From assembly GCA_027886975.1 (NCBI GenBank), contig JAPCJK010000005.1, positions 1 through 45,960 on the forward strand: DNA of 45,960 nt, read 5' to 3'. Source of the stretch: Nitrososphaerota archaeon (lineage in GTDB: Archaea; Thermoproteota; Nitrososphaeria; Nitrososphaerales; Gagatemarchaeaceae). The position numbers were made by a program, and so were the translations under genes. The notes below the pieces were generated by a model. The model saw only the letters and a program-made list of their open reading frames with translations, was not told where the DNA came from and did no database searches. This document shows positions 24,357 through 32,553 of this stretch, one piece after another (positions within the stretch are counted from its first letter, which is position 1; every line of letters begins with the position of its first letter).

Positions 24357-25181
24357 ATGCGGCTGAAGGAATTCGCGAAGACCGGGCGAAAGGTCTCCGA
24401 GATTGGGATGGGCACGTACTACGACCCTCTATGGATAGCAGCTGCGTTCGTGGGATGGAGGAGAGGCGCGGCAGCCAAGGTCCTGGCCATCGAGGCGGGT
24501 CTGGACTCTGGCATGACCCTCATCGACACCGCGGAGATCTACCGCTCTGAACCTTTGGTGGCTCAAGCAATCAGAGGCAGGAAGAGGGACGAGGTCTTCC
24601 TCGCGACCAAGGTGTGGCCGAACCACCTCCACAGAGACGTTCTCGTCAGATCGTTCAAAAAGAGTCTAAGACGCCTTGGAACCACCTACGCCGACCTCTA
24701 CCAGGTGCATTGGCCCAACCCCGGCGTCCCGATTCAGGAGACGATGTCAGCCATGGAAGAGCTCATCGGCGAAGGGAAGCTGATGCATGTGGGGGTGAGC
24801 AACTTCAACCTCAATCAACTTCAGGAAGCCCACTCGGCCCTCCGCAGGTCTGAGCTGAGCTCTGTCCAGCTGGACTACAGTCTGATTCACAGGAACGTCG
24901 AACAGGACATACTTCCCTACTGCGACAGGGAGAAAATCGCCCTTCTCGCGTACTATCCCCTGGGCCACGGCAAGCTCCCGTCCGATCCGAGGCTGGATGA
25001 GCTGAGCGCGAAGCATGGAAGGACCAGGGCCCAGGTCGCTCTGCAGTGGCTGGCAGGGAAAGCCAATGTATTTCCGATTCCGAGGGCGTCGAAGTCAGAT
25101 CACGTAAAGGAGAACGCCGGGGCCAGCGATTGGGAACTCACCGAACAAGGAAGGGACGAGTTGGGCCAGAAGTTTCGATAA
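24357..25181 (+). CDS. Aldo/keto reductase (1 of 3)
   Basis: 274 residues, TIM barrel of the AKR superfamily with the catalytic tetrad Asp (LIDTAEIY), Tyr (TAEIYRSEP), Lys (FLATKVWP) and His (YQVHWPN). Cofactor end: VFPIPRASKSDHVKENAG, an NADPH-binding pattern. Substrate unknown. It closely resembles the enzyme at 29122-29934 (both have VHWPNP and YADLYQ/YVDLYQ blocks), which suggests duplication. Confidence 0.88.
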   Translation: MRLKEFAKTGRKVSEIGMGTYYDPLWIAAAFVGWRRGAAAKVLAIEAGLDSGMTLIDTAEIYRSEPLVAQAIRGRKRDEVFLATKVWPNHLHRDVLVRSFKKSLRRLGTTYADLYQVHWPNPGVPIQETMSAMEELIGEGKLMHVGVSNFNLNQLQEAHSALRRSELSSVQLDYSLIHRNVEQDILPYCDREKIALLAYYPLGHGKLPSDPRLDELSAKHGRTRAQVALQWLAGKANVFPIPRASKSDHVKENAGASDWELTEQGRDELGQKFR

Positions 25182-25226
25182 TCGCTTAAATGAATCTTTG
25201 AAGTGGGCGGCCACATAGGCGGGTGA

Positions 25227-25766
25227 GTGACCTCCACCCGATCCGCCATACAAATCACGGAGTCGGAGGAGAAACTAGTGAACAGGACCCAAGTGGTGGC
25301 GACTGCGGCCGTTTACGCAGCGATGTACGTCGTGTTAGTTCTCGCGTTCAGCCCAATCAGCTACGGTGTCATCAACCTGAGGGTCGCAAACATACTCATA
25401 GGGCTCATTCCGTTAATAGGGTGGCCCGCCATATTGGGACAAGCACTGGGGGTGTTCATAGCCAACCAGTCGGCTCTCGGCGACACGTTAGGGCCCATCG
25501 ACCTGATCAACGTCATCCCTTCCTTCGTATTCTCGTGGGTCCTCTGGAAACTCAGAAACAAGAGCGTGTTTCTGGGACTGACGTTGTATTCAGTCGCTCT
25601 GGGGATTTCGGTGAGTTATGCGTTGAATTACGCATTCAACCTTCCACTTGTCGTCGAAATCCCGCAGGTGACCGCGGGTATCTTCATTGCCACCGCCGTT
25701 CTCGGCTATCTCCTGTACAAGGCGGTGTACAGGTCGGGAATTCTGCAGCGGAGGTTCGGCACCTAG
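25227..25766 (+). CDS. queT: QueT-family transporter (queuosine/deazapurine precursor uptake)
   Basis: About 179 residues from GTG 25227; GTG 25278 (VNRTQVVATAAVYAAMY) is also possible and fits the family start better. Five or six hydrophobic helices, with the QueT signature AFSPISYGVINLRVANIL and LGPIDLINVIPS. QueT is thought to be the substrate-binding part of an ECF transporter for a deazapurine. Its stop is one base before the QueC start, which strongly links the two. TATA-like CTTAAATG lies about 40 bases upstream. Confidence 0.82.
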   Translation: MTSTRSAIQITESEEKLVNRTQVVATAAVYAAMYVVLVLAFSPISYGVINLRVANILIGLIPLIGWPAILGQALGVFIANQSALGDTLGPIDLINVIPSFVFSWVLWKLRNKSVFLGLTLYSVALGISVSYALNYAFNLPLVVEIPQVTAGIFIATAVLGYLLYKAVYRSGILQRRFGT

Positions 25767-25767
25767 A

Positions 25768-26514
25768 ATGAGTCAGTCAAGGAGTGCGATCAATATGATT
25801 TCAGGCGGGGTCGACTCGGTCACCACAGCCTACTACGTCAACAAAGAACTGAAGCCTAAGAATCAACTGCTGATATTCTGCAACTACAAGCAGCGGACCT
25901 ACGACTACGAGGAATTCTGCATAAAGAGGATCTCGGAGGAGCTCGGCCTTCCTCTGAAGATCATCGACCTGAAGTGGCTGGGTGAAATAAGCACGTCCGT
26001 CCTTACCCACCCTGAGAAGGAAATCGCAGAGACAAAGGAGGCAGACCTGTGGAACCCAGAGAAGGCGAGACAGAGGATTCTCAAGTGGTGGGACCCATGC
26101 CGCAACGCCGTCCTACTTCTTGTGGGCCTCTCTCATGCAGAGTCGTTTTACATCTCTAAGGGGGAGCGCTATGATGTCTACATCGGTATCAGAAGGGAGA
26201 CGCCCGTAGCAATGAAAGATAATACTCCCGAGTTCCTCGAGGAGATGAACAGACTTTCCGAGCAGGCGACCCACCACGGCGGGTACAGGCTCCTTGCACC
26301 TCTCATAACCTACGACAAGGACAAGGTGGTCGAGCTGGGCGAGAAACTCGGGGTCCCTTGGGAGTACACCTACAGCTGCTATTCTGGATATGGTTTCAAG
26401 AAAGTCAAGGGGATGAGGCTCCCGGTTCACTGCTCGCGTTGTTCCAATTGTAAGAGACGAAAGCTTGCTTTCAGAGACGCCGGGGTGAAGGACCCCTCGG
26501 TCTACGCCGAATGA
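25768..26514 (+). CDS. queC: QueC-like 7-cyano-7-deazaguanine synthase
   Basis: 248 residues from the ATG at 25768, one base after the queT stop. The ATP-pyrophosphatase P-loop SGGVDS is at 12-17, and the C-terminal zinc site CSRCSNC with RRKLAFRDAGVKDPSVY is the QueC signature. QueC turns carboxy-deazaguanine into preQ0, the base for archaeosine in tRNA position 15. The insertion KWWDPCRNAVLLLVGLSH shows the substrate loop. Next to QueT it suggests deazapurine uptake and conversion in one unit; no QueD, QueE or TGT is in this window. Confidence 0.87.
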   Translation: MSQSRSAINMISGGVDSVTTAYYVNKELKPKNQLLIFCNYKQRTYDYEEFCIKRISEELGLPLKIIDLKWLGEISTSVLTHPEKEIAETKEADLWNPEKARQRILKWWDPCRNAVLLLVGLSHAESFYISKGERYDVYIGIRRETPVAMKDNTPEFLEEMNRLSEQATHHGGYRLLAPLITYDKDKVVELGEKLGVPWEYTYSCYSGYGFKKVKGMRLPVHCSRCSNCKRRKLAFRDAGVKDPSVYAE

Positions 26515-26592
26515 GAGGGTGCAGAAGCACCGAAAATCATCGAAAACCTGTCGCAACTTCATATAGGCCTCAGCGCGCAAGCTTGCATTCGT

Positions 26593-28932
26593 TTGCAGCC
26601 ACAGTTCTCAGCGAAGCTTGAGGCCACTTCATGGGACCCCAGGCTCGAGGCTGAGATGAGACAGACATGGGATTACGAAAGAATATTCGAATTCAAGCCA
26701 TCAAACACCAAGAATCGCAACTTCGTGATGGACACGCCTCCACCCTACCCCTCCGGTAAGCCTTGGCACCCCGGAGCTCTCACACAGTATACCCAGATCG
26801 ACATGGTGGCCAGGTCTGCCAGGATGAGAGGGCTGAACGTCCTCTACCCGGTGGGGATAGACAGGAACGGCCTCCCGGTGGAGATCTTTGCGGAGCGGAA
26901 GTACAGGGTCCAGATGAGAAAGACTCCCCGGGAGGAGTTCATCAACCTCTGCAAGCACGCATTGGATGACCTCGAGGCGTACATGGTGGGTCTCCTGAAG
27001 ACCTTGGGGATTTCGGGGGATTTCTATAACAAGTACAGGACAGACTCTGAAGATTACAGGAAGCTGACGCAGTGGTCATTCATCGAACTCTGGAAGAAGG
27101 GGCTGGTGTACCTCGCGAACAGGCCCAACAACTACTGTGTCGACTGTAGCACCACGATTGCCGACGCTGAAATCGAGTACGAAGAACTGCCGACTTTCCT
27201 GGTTACGAACACCTTCAGGGTGAAGGACAGCAGGGCGGAGCTTTCGGTGGCCACCACCAGGCCCGAACTGTTAGCCGCCTGCCAGATGCTGGTGGTCAAC
27301 CCGACCGACAGCAGGTACAGGAAGCTCATCGGGAAGTCGGCCATCATCCCGATATACAACAGGGAAGTCCCGATCAAGACCCACAAGAGCGTCGACCCCA
27401 AGTTCGGAAGCGGGGTTGTGATGGTGTGCAGCTACGGGGACTACAACGACGTCATGTTGTTCAGGGAGCTCAAGCTCAAGGAAATAGTGGCCATAGATAT
27501 GGATGGAAAGATGACCTCCGTGGTCGGGAAGTACGCCGGGGTGGCGGTGAAGGACGCCCGGTCGCAGATAATCCAAGACCTTCAGGACGCGGGGATAGCC
27601 ACGAAGGTGGAGCAGATTCAGCACAGGACGCCACTCTGTGAGCGGAGCAAGACCCCAATAGAGATAATCCCGATGGAAGAGTACTATCTCAAGCAGCTTG
27701 AATTCAAACCTGCTCTCAAGAAGCTTGCCCACAAGATAGAATTCCATCCGGCGATGCACCGCCAGATCCTACTCGACTGGATCGATGTGCTCACCACAGA
27801 CTACCCAATCTCCAGGCGCAGATACTACTCAACTGAAATCCCTGTCTGGTATTGCAGCAAATGCAATACTCCGCATCTGCCGAAACCAGGAGTCTACTAC
27901 AGGCCCTGGAGAGACGAGGCGCCGTTCAAGAAGTGCAAGAAGTGCGGCAACGCCAGGTTCATCGGTGAAACCCGAACGTTCGACACATGGATGGACTCGA
28001 GCCTTTCCCCGCTCTACATCACGAAGTACTTGAAGAACAGCAGGTTCCACAGTCTCACGTTCCCTACCACTATCAGGATTCAAGGCAAAGACATCGTGAG
28101 GACATGGCTATACTACACTCTGTTGAAGAGCTACCAGCTAACAGGAAGAGAGCCATTCAAGCACGCGTGGATTGGCGGCTTGGGGCAGGACGCCCAGGGA
28201 AGGGCCATGAGGAAGAGCCTGGGGAACTTCGTCGACCCGGAGCCGATTCTGATAAGGTTCGGTGCTGATGCGTTCAGGTTCTGGGGTGCGTCCGAGGCCG
28301 GCCTGGGGTATGACGTCAGGTTCAGTGAAGAGAGGATCGCTGGGGCCGGGAAGTTCCTGACGAAGCTCTGGAATACGTGCAGATTCATCAGCTCGTTCCC
28401 AGTCCCGGAGAAGGCCGAGCTGACCTGGACCGACAAGTGGATGCTCAACGAGTCGGGGAAGCTGACACAGGAATGCGTGGAGGCCTACGAGCGCTTTGAC
28501 GTGTTCACTGTATCGACCAAGGTCAGAGAGTTCCTGTGGAACGTCTTCGCGTCTAACTACCTCGAGATGGCCAAAGGGAGAGCCTACGGGGATGGCGCAA
28601 CCACGAAAGAGCAGGAGGCCGCCTGGTACACCCTGCACAGGGTTGTGAAGACTCTGTTGCTTTTGCTTGCTCCCATCACACCGTATCTGACCGACTACGC
28701 GTGGAGGAGGCTGTATGGCTCCCAGAGCATCCACCTCGAAGAGTTCCCCAAGGCGGAGAGATTCGACGTAAGCGAGAAGGTCAGCCAGAGCATCATGGAG
28801 TTCAATGCGCAGGTCTGGAAGACTAAGAGGGACAAGGGACTCGCGCTCAAGGACTCGATCAACACGAGGATACCGGCCAACCTCAAACAGTTCGAGAAGG
28901 ACCTGGTGCGGATGCACCACATCAAGAAATAG
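26593..28932 (+). CDS. valS: Valyl-tRNA synthetase
   Basis: 779 residues, the archaeal ValRS type. The HIGH-like signature is in DTPPPYPSGKPWHPG, the KMSKS-like loop is GRAMRKSLGN (degenerate, as in crenarchaeal enzymes), and NGLPVEIFAERK confirms ValRS. The editing domain lies at about 195-345 (ATTRPELLAACQML). Zinc knuckles CSKCNTPHLP and CKKCGNARF lie in the middle. The C-terminus is short. Start TTG 26593, about 28 bases after TATA-like CATATAGG (26559-26566), so leaderless. Confidence 0.95.
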   Translation: MQPQFSAKLEATSWDPRLEAEMRQTWDYERIFEFKPSNTKNRNFVMDTPPPYPSGKPWHPGALTQYTQIDMVARSARMRGLNVLYPVGIDRNGLPVEIFAERKYRVQMRKTPREEFINLCKHALDDLEAYMVGLLKTLGISGDFYNKYRTDSEDYRKLTQWSFIELWKKGLVYLANRPNNYCVDCSTTIADAEIEYEELPTFLVTNTFRVKDSRAELSVATTRPELLAACQMLVVNPTDSRYRKLIGKSAIIPIYNREVPIKTHKSVDPKFGSGVVMVCSYGDYNDVMLFRELKLKEIVAIDMDGKMTSVVGKYAGVAVKDARSQIIQDLQDAGIATKVEQIQHRTPLCERSKTPIEIIPMEEYYLKQLEFKPALKKLAHKIEFHPAMHRQILLDWIDVLTTDYPISRRRYYSTEIPVWYCSKCNTPHLPKPGVYYRPWRDEAPFKKCKKCGNARFIGETRTFDTWMDSSLSPLYITKYLKNSRFHSLTFPTTIRIQGKDIVRTWLYYTLLKSYQLTGREPFKHAWIGGLGQDAQGRAMRKSLGNFVDPEPILIRFGADAFRFWGASEAGLGYDVRFSEERIAGAGKFLTKLWNTCRFISSFPVPEKAELTWTDKWMLNESGKLTQECVEAYERFDVFTVSTKVREFLWNVFASNYLEMAKGRAYGDGATTKEQEAAWYTLHRVVKTLLLLLAPITPYLTDYAWRRLYGSQSIHLEEFPKAERFDVSEKVSQSIMEFNAQVWKTKRDKGLALKDSINTRIPANLKQFEKDLVRMHHIKK

Positions 28933-29002
28933 TTAGACAAACGCAGAAGTCAAAATAGGTCTTTGCCATATCTTAAATAGTGAAACTCGTCATTTCATCG
29001 AG

Positions 29003-29125
29003 TTGCAAGTCGTCATTGCTCGCAACCGATGTATCTGGTGCGATGGAAAACTCGACCTTGATAACAGCCTGGAAATGTCCTACAACTGTTGCTCGGATTG
29101 TCTGTATCCTCTTCCAACTGACTAG
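29003..29125 (+). CDS. Small zinc-knuckle protein, 40 residues
   Basis: A TTG at 29003 opens a frame reading VVIARNRCIWCDGKLDLD and then MSYNCCSDCLYPLPTD. The pairs CxxC (CIWC) and CCSDC are spaced as in a zinc ribbon or knuckle. A TATA box (TCTTAAATAG, 28971-28980) lies 27 bases upstream, just right for a leaderless start, which makes a real gene likely despite its size. Its stop codon (TAG, 29123-29125) overlaps the convergent stop of the aldo/keto reductase. Function unknown. Confidence 0.55.
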   Translation: MQVVIARNRCIWCDGKLDLDNSLEMSYNCCSDCLYPLPTD

Positions 29126-29934
29126 CGAAGGCTAGCCCCAATCTGTTCGTATTCCGATCCGTCTAACCTGACGGAAACAGAAGATGCGTTCTCCTCGAGG
29201 TGGACCGGGTTTGTCGCTTTGGGGATTGCAACCACTTGCTCGTCACGCGTCACCCAATTGAGCATCGCTTGGGCGGGGGTCATCTTGTACTTCTGGAGAA
29301 TTGCTTTCGGGATTGCTGCGTCGGGAATGTTCCCCCGAGCGAGGGGGCTGTATGCAATCAGTGTCATCTTCTCCCTGACGCAGTACGGAAGAATCTCTGG
29401 TTCGACGTACCGGTTTGTGAGCGAGTACTCGACCTGATTGGAGACGATTTCACTTTTCGGCAAAGCGGCTCTGGCCTCGTCGGTTTCAGAGACGTTGAAG
29501 TTACTTATCCCGATGTATCTGACCAAGCCTTCGCGGACGAGCTGCTCCATCGCAGACATCGTCTCCCTGATCGGAATGCTAGGGTTGGGCCAGTGCACCT
29601 GGTAGAGGTCGACGTACGATGTGCCTAGCCTGCGTAGGCTCCCCTTGCATGCTTCGATCACATCGTCGCGTCGGAGATTGCCCGGCGAGACTTTTGTCGC
29701 TATGAACACGTCCTTGCGGATGTGTTTGACGGCCTCCCGGACTACTTCCTCCGAGCGCCCACTGGAGTACATCTCAGCCGTGTCGATGAGGTTGATGCCA
29801 AGCTCGATTCCTTTCTTGATGGCCGCCACCTGGCGGGCTCGCTCGTCAGGACTGCTGAAGGCGCCTAGTCTCCAGGTGCCCATCCCGATTGTGGAGACTT
29901 TCTCTCGTGTCTGGCCTAGCCGACGGTATTCCAC
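29122..29934 (-). CDS. Aldo/keto reductase (2 of 3)
   Basis: 270 residues with the AKR tetrad: Asp in LIDTAEMY, Tyr in the same block, Lys in FIATKVSPG and His in YQVHWPNPS. The C-terminal VVAIPKATNPVHLEENASS binds NADP(H). It shares long blocks with the enzyme at 24357-25181 and so is probably a paralogue. Substrate unknown. Convergent with the zinc-knuckle gene. Confidence 0.88.
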   Translation of the reverse strand: MEYRRLGQTREKVSTIGMGTWRLGAFSSPDERARQVAAIKKGIELGINLIDTAEMYSSGRSEEVVREAVKHIRKDVFIATKVSPGNLRRDDVIEACKGSLRRLGTSYVDLYQVHWPNPSIPIRETMSAMEQLVREGLVRYIGISNFNVSETDEARAALPKSEIVSNQVEYSLTNRYVEPEILPYCVREKMTLIAYSPLARGNIPDAAIPKAILQKYKMTPAQAMLNWVTRDEQVVAIPKATNPVHLEENASSVSVRLDGSEYEQIGASLR

Positions 29935-30017
29935 CTTGGCCCGCTTTTGGTTGGGGAGGCTATAGAGATATCACAAGAAGAAAAGTGATAAAGTGAGTGT
30001 GGGGCGAGGCAGGGCGT

Positions 30018-30124
30018 GCCACGGTAGCTCAGCCTGGTTAGAGCACCTGCCTTGTATCCTAAGGAAGGAAAGCAGGGGGTCGCGAGATCGAATTGCATCC
30101 GGCACGATGGTCTCGCCCGTGGCT
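30018..30124 (+). tRNA. tRNA-Thr(TGT) with introns in the anticodon loop and the T-loop
   Basis: Acceptor GCCACGG (30018-30024) pairs with CCGTGGC (30117-30123); discriminator T at 30124 as in tRNA-Thr; no CCA. Anticodon stem CCTGC/GCAGG encloses 21 bases: loop CTTGTA-A with a 14-base intron at 30057-30070 (position 37/38). The T-stem GCGAG/CTCGC encloses 25 bases: an 18-base intron at 30093-30110 (position 59/60) with a textbook bulge-helix-bulge: central helix ATCG/CGAT, bulges AAT and GGT, inner helix TGC/GCA. The spliced T-loop is ATCGAAT, with A instead of T at 54. TATA-like GTGATAAAG lies about 28 bases upstream. Confidence 0.9.
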
Positions 30125-30137
30125 CTTTCCAAACATG

Positions 30138-30521
30138 CTAGGTGCTGCTCTTCCTCAGCACTTCGAAGACATCGCGGATTGTAGCGACAAGATAAGGTCC
30201 GTACTCCTCATCGCTGAATTCTACGACGTCAATCTTGCCCGTCTTGGCCGCGATCTTGTGGCTTAGGAGGTGGTAGCATGTCCCCTCTCTTCCTCCGAGG
30301 ACTCGGAAGAAGAAATTGCTGCACGAGCAGTACGGCTTTTCCGGGTCGATGAATTCGTCTCCGAGCCTCCCCACCACGGAGGTCACCTTCCTGCCACTGG
30401 GGAGAAACCGGCTTTCCTTGACCCCGCCTGCGAGGACAGTGTCGATTGCTCTGTCAAGTTTGGGTCCATACTTCGCAAACTCGGCGAACTTCTCTTTCCA
30501 AGCCTCTTTGGTTTCACTCAT
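30138..30521 (-). CDS. SWIM zinc-finger protein
   Basis: 127 residues. The SWIM motif is CSCSNFFFRVLGGREGTCYH: two Cys as CxC, then Cys-x-His after a 14-residue spacer. SWIM domains bind zinc and occur in DNA-linked proteins, including partners of Rad51 paralogues in eukaryotes and archaea. The gene follows the DNA polymerase IV gene by four bases, so the two are co-transcribed and the protein probably works in DNA repair or lesion bypass (inference). Confidence 0.82.
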   Translation of the reverse strand: MSETKEAWKEKFAEFAKYGPKLDRAIDTVLAGGVKESRFLPSGRKVTSVVGRLGDEFIDPEKPYCSCSNFFFRVLGGREGTCYHLLSHKIAAKTGKIDVVEFSDEEYGPYLVATIRDVFEVLRKSST

Positions 30522-30525
30522 CGTC

Positions 30526-31626
30526 TTACCCGACCGGATGCAGAAACTCCGAAAGCGAAGTCTGGTCTTCTATGCCGGTGAATCCTGACACGCGTAGCCC
30601 TACCCTCCGGAAGTCTTTGTCGACCACCCCGCTAAGTTCGTCGAAGAGGCTGCGCGCGCTTTCTCTGAGTCTGGCCGCGTCGTTGATTGGGGTCTCGAAG
30701 GTCTTGCTCTTCGTCTTCGTCGAGAGGTCTGAGAGGATTCCGATTGCAGTGACCGTCCTGAACGATTTCCCAGATGACACCAGCTTGCCGTGGACGTATT
30801 CGATTCCCGCGACGAGTTGATCGAAAGCCTCCCCTGGGTCCCTGGTATCGCGCTTCAAGGTCACGATTCGGCTGAATTGGGTTGGCTCCAGACCCGCACG
30901 GACAGGGTCGTCGTCCTCCCCTTTGGCAGCGGCGAGCAGGTAGGCCCCGAACTTCCTCCCGAACCTTTGGTCGAGTTTTGAAAGGTCAATCCTCGCCAGG
31001 TCACCGACCGTTTTGACCCTCATCTCTTCAAGGGTCGAAGCAGTCTTCGGGCCCACGCCGTAGAGTTTGGTGACTAGAAGCGGGTTTAGGAAGGCCATCG
31101 TGGTTTCTGGTTTGACTACTTTCAACCCACCAGGCTTCGCGGTGTCGGACCCGAGCTTTGCGACGACCTTGCTCCTCCCGAGCCCCACCGAACATGTGAG
31201 GTGCTCGTTGTTGAGAATTGATTCTTTGATTGCCTCGGCGGTCTTCCCGGCCTTCGCGTAATCTCCACCGGTGGAGGTGGTCAGGTCGAAGAAGGCCTCG
31301 TCGATGCCAGTGGGTTCGAGGGTGTCAACCTTCTGCGCGATGTCTTCCATTATCCTGTTGGAAACGACCTCGTACTTCTCGTGGTCCATCTTGATCACGG
31401 CGGCGTTCTTGCCATCGAGTTTCTTCTTGGCCAGGGCGATTGGCATTCCTGAATGGGCGCCCAGCTCTCTCGCCCTGTAGTTTGCAGTGCTCACGACACC
31501 GCTGTCTTCGGTCCTGCCAGAGAAAACACAAACTATGACGGGCCGCTCTTTGAGCGAAGGATTCTCCACTTCCTCGACCTGAGCGTAGAAGTAGTCGAGG
31601 TCCAAGTGGCCGATGATTCGCTCCAA
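30526..31626 (-). CDS. dinB: Y-family DNA polymerase IV (Dpo4/Dbh type)
   Basis: 366 residues. Catalytic acids are D9 (LDLDYFYAQ) and D109-E110 (GIDEAFFDL); the steric-gate residue is Y12-F13. Thumb HhH region LYGVGPKTASTLEEM and little-finger domain follow. The C-terminus QTSLSEFLHPVG is a PIP box for binding PCNA. It copies past DNA lesions. It leads a two-gene operon with the SWIM protein. Confidence 0.93.
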   Translation of the reverse strand: MERIIGHLDLDYFYAQVEEVENPSLKERPVIVCVFSGRTEDSGVVSTANYRARELGAHSGMPIALAKKKLDGKNAAVIKMDHEKYEVVSNRIMEDIAQKVDTLEPTGIDEAFFDLTTSTGGDYAKAGKTAEAIKESILNNEHLTCSVGLGRSKVVAKLGSDTAKPGGLKVVKPETTMAFLNPLLVTKLYGVGPKTASTLEEMRVKTVGDLARIDLSKLDQRFGRKFGAYLLAAAKGEDDDPVRAGLEPTQFSRIVTLKRDTRDPGEAFDQLVAGIEYVHGKLVSSGKSFRTVTAIGILSDLSTKTKSKTFETPINDAARLRESARSLFDELSGVVDKDFRRVGLRVSGFTGIEDQTSLSEFLHPVG

Positions 31627-31692
31627 GAATGAAATTCTCTCATGCGTTGTTTAAGGGGTTTTTGATGCCGACGCGTCGACCCTACCGCATGG

Positions 31693-32538
31693 TCATCTCG
31701 GCGTACTGATCCGATTGCATGTGGGGCAGACAACCAGAAGTAGGCCGTTGGCACAATCGAAATTCGCCGCCATTGATGAGCACTTCCGGCACGGAGCCTT
31801 CCTCACTTTCCATTTATCATCCAAACCTCCATTTCTTATCCAGTCGACAAGTGTCAATACACCCCCGTCTTTCAACTCGTCTATCCTCAGGTCTTCCACG
31901 TATTCCACCGCGAGCTCGAATTTCTTAAAGACCGCCTCTGGAAGTTCGTCGTTCAGGGCCATCTGGGCAAGTACTCCCAGAAACGTCTTTTTCTCTTCCT
32001 CCTTCTTCATCTTGGCTTCGCTGCTTCCGATGAAGATGAAAGTGATTACCCCCACGGTCGCAACGAGGCCTTGGGGGGACTGGAAGAACATGATAATCAA
32101 CCCAGCCTTTGGTACGATGGTCGCCGGAGTGCCAAGTACCCTGTCGGCGGGGACCAACTCAGGGTCTACCTGTTGATTGTTATCTCCCTTCGTCTGGTAG
32201 TTGATCTTCCCGTCGCCCTGGACGACGACCCCGACTATCCTATGTATGAGCACTGGCTTCATGAGAGAATCCAGTGCAGATATGCCAGTACCTGTCTGGA
32301 TGAACACGATGATGGAACCGTTTGCTATCATCCCCTGTGGCGGCGCATGGAAGACCACCAAGTCCCCGTTCTGCAGCGTAGGGTACATGCTGGTTCCTTG
32401 AACGACCGTGACCGGATATGTCTGCGTCCCCATGAAGAATGGAAGGCCCGCAATGGCGCAAAGGACGATTACTGCCAGTAATGCCCAAACTCTCCGGGGT
32501 ATCCTGATTTTCATGTTTCTTATTTTCTTGACGCTCAT
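31693..32538 (-). CDS. Signal peptidase I (S26) with cytoplasmic C-terminal domain
   Basis: 281 residues. After a basic start and one membrane helix (about 17-36) come the catalytic blocks of archaeal/ER-type signal peptidase: GTSMYPTLQNGD (Ser50), VLIHRIVGVV (His99 in place of Lys) and TKGDNN (Asp119). A second helix (about 151-170) is followed by an unusual 110-residue cytoplasmic part with charged helices and a zinc-ribbon (CRKC and CPTC). It lies 15 bases downstream of a secreted protein gene and not far from a second one, so it may be dedicated to them, as SipW is to TasA in Bacillus (analogy). Confidence 0.85.
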   Translation of the reverse strand: MSVKKIRNMKIRIPRRVWALLAVIVLCAIAGLPFFMGTQTYPVTVVQGTSMYPTLQNGDLVVFHAPPQGMIANGSIIVFIQTGTGISALDSLMKPVLIHRIVGVVVQGDGKINYQTKGDNNQQVDPELVPADRVLGTPATIVPKAGLIIMFFQSPQGLVATVGVITFIFIGSSEAKMKKEEEKKTFLGVLAQMALNDELPEAVFKKFELAVEYVEDLRIDELKDGGVLTLVDWIRNGGLDDKWKVRKAPCRKCSSMAANFDCANGLLLVVCPTCNRISTPR

Positions 32539-32553
32539 GATTACTCAGTCCCC

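Noticed and set aside
30001-30016. tRNA-Thr 5' end at 30016 with a shorter acceptor GTGCC/GGCAC ending at 30105
   Set aside because: This pairing occurs by chance inside the T-loop intron; the 7-bp GCCACGG/CCGTGGC acceptor gives a complete tRNA.
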